Source: Planctomycetia bacterium (GTDB taxonomy: Bacteria; Planctomycetota; PLA2; JAEUHO01). From it: 6,172 nt of DNA. The notes beneath the pieces were generated by a model that was given only the letters and a program-made list of their open reading frames with translations, ran no database searches and was not told the origin of the DNA. A program made the position numbers and the translations under genes. Positions 5,210-6,172 of this stretch are shown here, piece after piece; the first letter of the stretch is position 1; every line of letters starts with the position of its first letter. The stretch spans positions 1 to 6,172 of the forward strand of contig JAUXCH010000322.1 in the NCBI GenBank assembly GCA_030618975.1, written 5' to 3'.

Positions 5210-6058
5210 TCAGGCGACCGGGGCGCGCCGCGCCCTGGACCGCCGCGCGAGGAAGACGACGAGGAGCACGAGGGCTCCCCCCAGGACGGCCCCCATGGCA
5301 GCGGCCCTTGGCCTGAGGTCCCGGAAGGGTCCGGTGGGCAGGCTTCCCCGATCCTCGATCACCACGCGCCCCGCGCCGATGAGCTGATTCTCCAGCTGGT
5401 CGACGAGCCTGTTCAACTGTTCGAGTCGATGGACCAGGTCGTCCTCGTCGCCCTGGAGCCGTTCGATCTCGGCACGCGTCGTCTCCAGCTGCACGCGCCC
5501 GGGCTCGAGACGCTCGTCCGCGTTTCTCAGCTCGGCCGCCAGCTTCTCGTAAGCGGCGAGCAGCGCCCGCACACCGGCCAGGGCGACCTCGGGACGGGCG
5601 TCGAGGAACCCGACGCGGATGTGGAGCGTTCTGGGCTCGCTGACGATGCGGCGTCGCTCCTCGAAGGTCTCGGCACACGCCGCTCCACTGTCTTCTCCGG
5701 TCGCGCCCCACGCCTCTTCTTCCATGGCCAGGAGGGTGGCGCGGCGGGACTTCAGGATCTCGACCTGAAAGGCCAGGAAACCCTCGTGCATGGGACGAGA
5801 CCCGCGCGCGTCTTCCGGAAGCTGCACGCGGGCGACGCCCTCGCACCGGTAGAGCGGCGCCTGCGAGCCCCACCCGACGGTGGCGCCCAGGCCTGCTCCG
5901 ATCAGCACGACGAGGAGGCCCCAGAGCACTCTCCGGCGTCGAGAAGAGCCGATCGTTCCCTTCGGCGCATCCCTCCGAGAGGTTGTATCTGCAACCTCTT
6001 CGTTCGACGTGGCAGGAGCATCACCGGACGCGTTGGCGTTGATCTCGGAATCGGTCAT
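5210..6058 (-). CDS. Wzz-like polysaccharide co-polymerase (chain-length determinant)
   Basis: Predicted inner-membrane protein that sets polysaccharide chain length together with a Wzy-type polymerase. The product has 282 residues, on the short side for Wzz proteins. Order: a polar cytoplasmic tail (1-43) ending in RRRR, helix 1 (about 44-62), and a periplasmic domain with the family's FLAFQVEILKSRR-type segment (95-106) and a beta-rich stretch (RTLHIRVGFLD, 143-153). Next come a helix (ALAGVRALLAAYEKLAAEL), a coiled coil (about 175-227), and a proline-spaced stretch P241-P244-P250 leading into helix 2 (about 252-272) with GAVLGG. This Pro/Gly pattern near the second helix is typical of co-polymerases. 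There is no C-terminal tyrosine-kinase domain. The ATG has GGAG (6069-6066) 7 bases upstream. A GTG at codon 44 is a less likely later start. Its polymerase and flippase are not in view and should lie to the right. Family assignment rests on architecture and motifs, with no search. Confidence 0.85.
   Translation of the reverse strand: MTDSEINANASGDAPATSNEEVADTTSRRDAPKGTIGSSRRRRVLWGLLVVLIGAGLGATVGWGSQAPLYRCEGVARVQLPEDARGSRPMHEGFLAFQVEILKSRRATLLAMEEEAWGATGEDSGAACAETFEERRRIVSEPRTLHIRVGFLDARPEVALAGVRALLAAYEKLAAELRNADERLEPGRVQLETTRAEIERLQGDEDDLVHRLEQLNRLVDQLENQLIGAGRVVIEDRGSLPTGPFRDLRPRAAAMGAVLGGALVLLVVFLARRSRARRAPVA
5978..5999. promoter_or_regulatory. Second AT-rich dyad, inside the 5' end of the Wzz-like gene
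   Basis: AGAGGTTG (5978-5985) and CAACCTCT (5992-5999) are perfect 8-base arms around TATCTG. Its core GTTGTATCTGCAAC (5982-5995) differs by one base from the dyad at 1454-1467. It falls in codons 20-27 of the Wzz-like gene, in the poorly conserved cytoplasmic tail, 60-80 bases downstream of the start. It may be an intragenic operator or an mRNA hairpin near the start. Confidence 0.4.
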
Positions 6059-6082
6059 CCCACGGCTCCAGCACGAGTCGCG

Positions 6083-6172
6083 TCAGGATCTCCGTTTCGG
6101 GCCTCCAATGCAATGCCCGACCGCGTCCAGCACGGCCGTGTTCGCGCTTCCTGCGCGCCTCGGGTGCGTGCC
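6083..6172 (-). CDS. Probable 3' end of an upstream operon gene (partial)
   Basis: On the minus strand, 29 codons run from the right edge to a TGA at 6085-6083, giving a peptide that ends in DAVGHCIGGPKRRS. Third positions are about three quarters G or C, better than the other two minus frames. The stop lies 24 bases before the ATG of the Wzz-like gene, with that gene's GGAG in between, as expected in an operon. A second frame ends in an ATGA overlap with the Wzz start and cannot be excluded. The piece is too short to assign a family. Confidence 0.35.
   Translation of the reverse strand, partial: GTHPRRAGSANTAVLDAVGHCIGGPKRRS

Overview
The window is GC-rich (about two thirds G+C by eye) and strongly prefers G or C at third codon positions. 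Two lipoprotein signal peptides, a two-halved MMPL/RND-type membrane protein and a Wzz-like co-polymerase all point to a Gram-negative (diderm) bacterium. I cannot fix the phylum from the sequence. A high-GC lineage such as Myxococcota/'Deltaproteobacteria', Planctomycetota or Acidobacteriota would fit, but that is inference.

Layout, left to right. (1) Minus strand, 1-126: the start of a lipoprotein gene that runs off the left edge. (2) 127-363: a spacer with dyads, a 20-base direct repeat in two copies and a 13-base palindrome between them. (3) Minus strand, 364-1281: an intact ureohydrolase (arginase/agmatinase/formiminoglutamase family). (4) 1282-1818: a long divergent intergenic region with a GC hairpin and an AT-rich dyad. 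(5) Plus strand, 1819-4215: a 798-residue, 12-helix MMPL transporter. (6) Plus strand, 4412-5026: a lipoprotein with a Tll0287-like (DUF3365) domain and one c-type haem motif. (7) 5027-5209: a convergent gap whose minus strand looks like protein-coding sequence without a usable start or stop, probably a gene relic. (8) Minus strand, 5210-6058: a Wzz-like chain-length determinant with two membrane helices and a coiled coil. (9) The right edge probably holds the last codons of an upstream gene of the same operon.

The genes do not form one obvious pathway. The MMPL protein and the haem lipoprotein are in tandem, 196 bases apart, and both belong to the cell envelope, so they may be functionally linked. 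The Wzz-like gene probably closes a polysaccharide operon that comes in from the right. The ureohydrolase is a cytosolic nitrogen-metabolism enzyme transcribed away from the transporter.

No RNA gene, CRISPR array, insertion sequence or complete novel system is visible. The most interesting leads are the repeat/palindrome cluster at 178-271, two near-identical 14-base dyads 4.5 kb apart (1454-1467 and 5982-5995), the coding relic at 5027-5209, and the loss of the usual TM4 acidic residue in the transporter.
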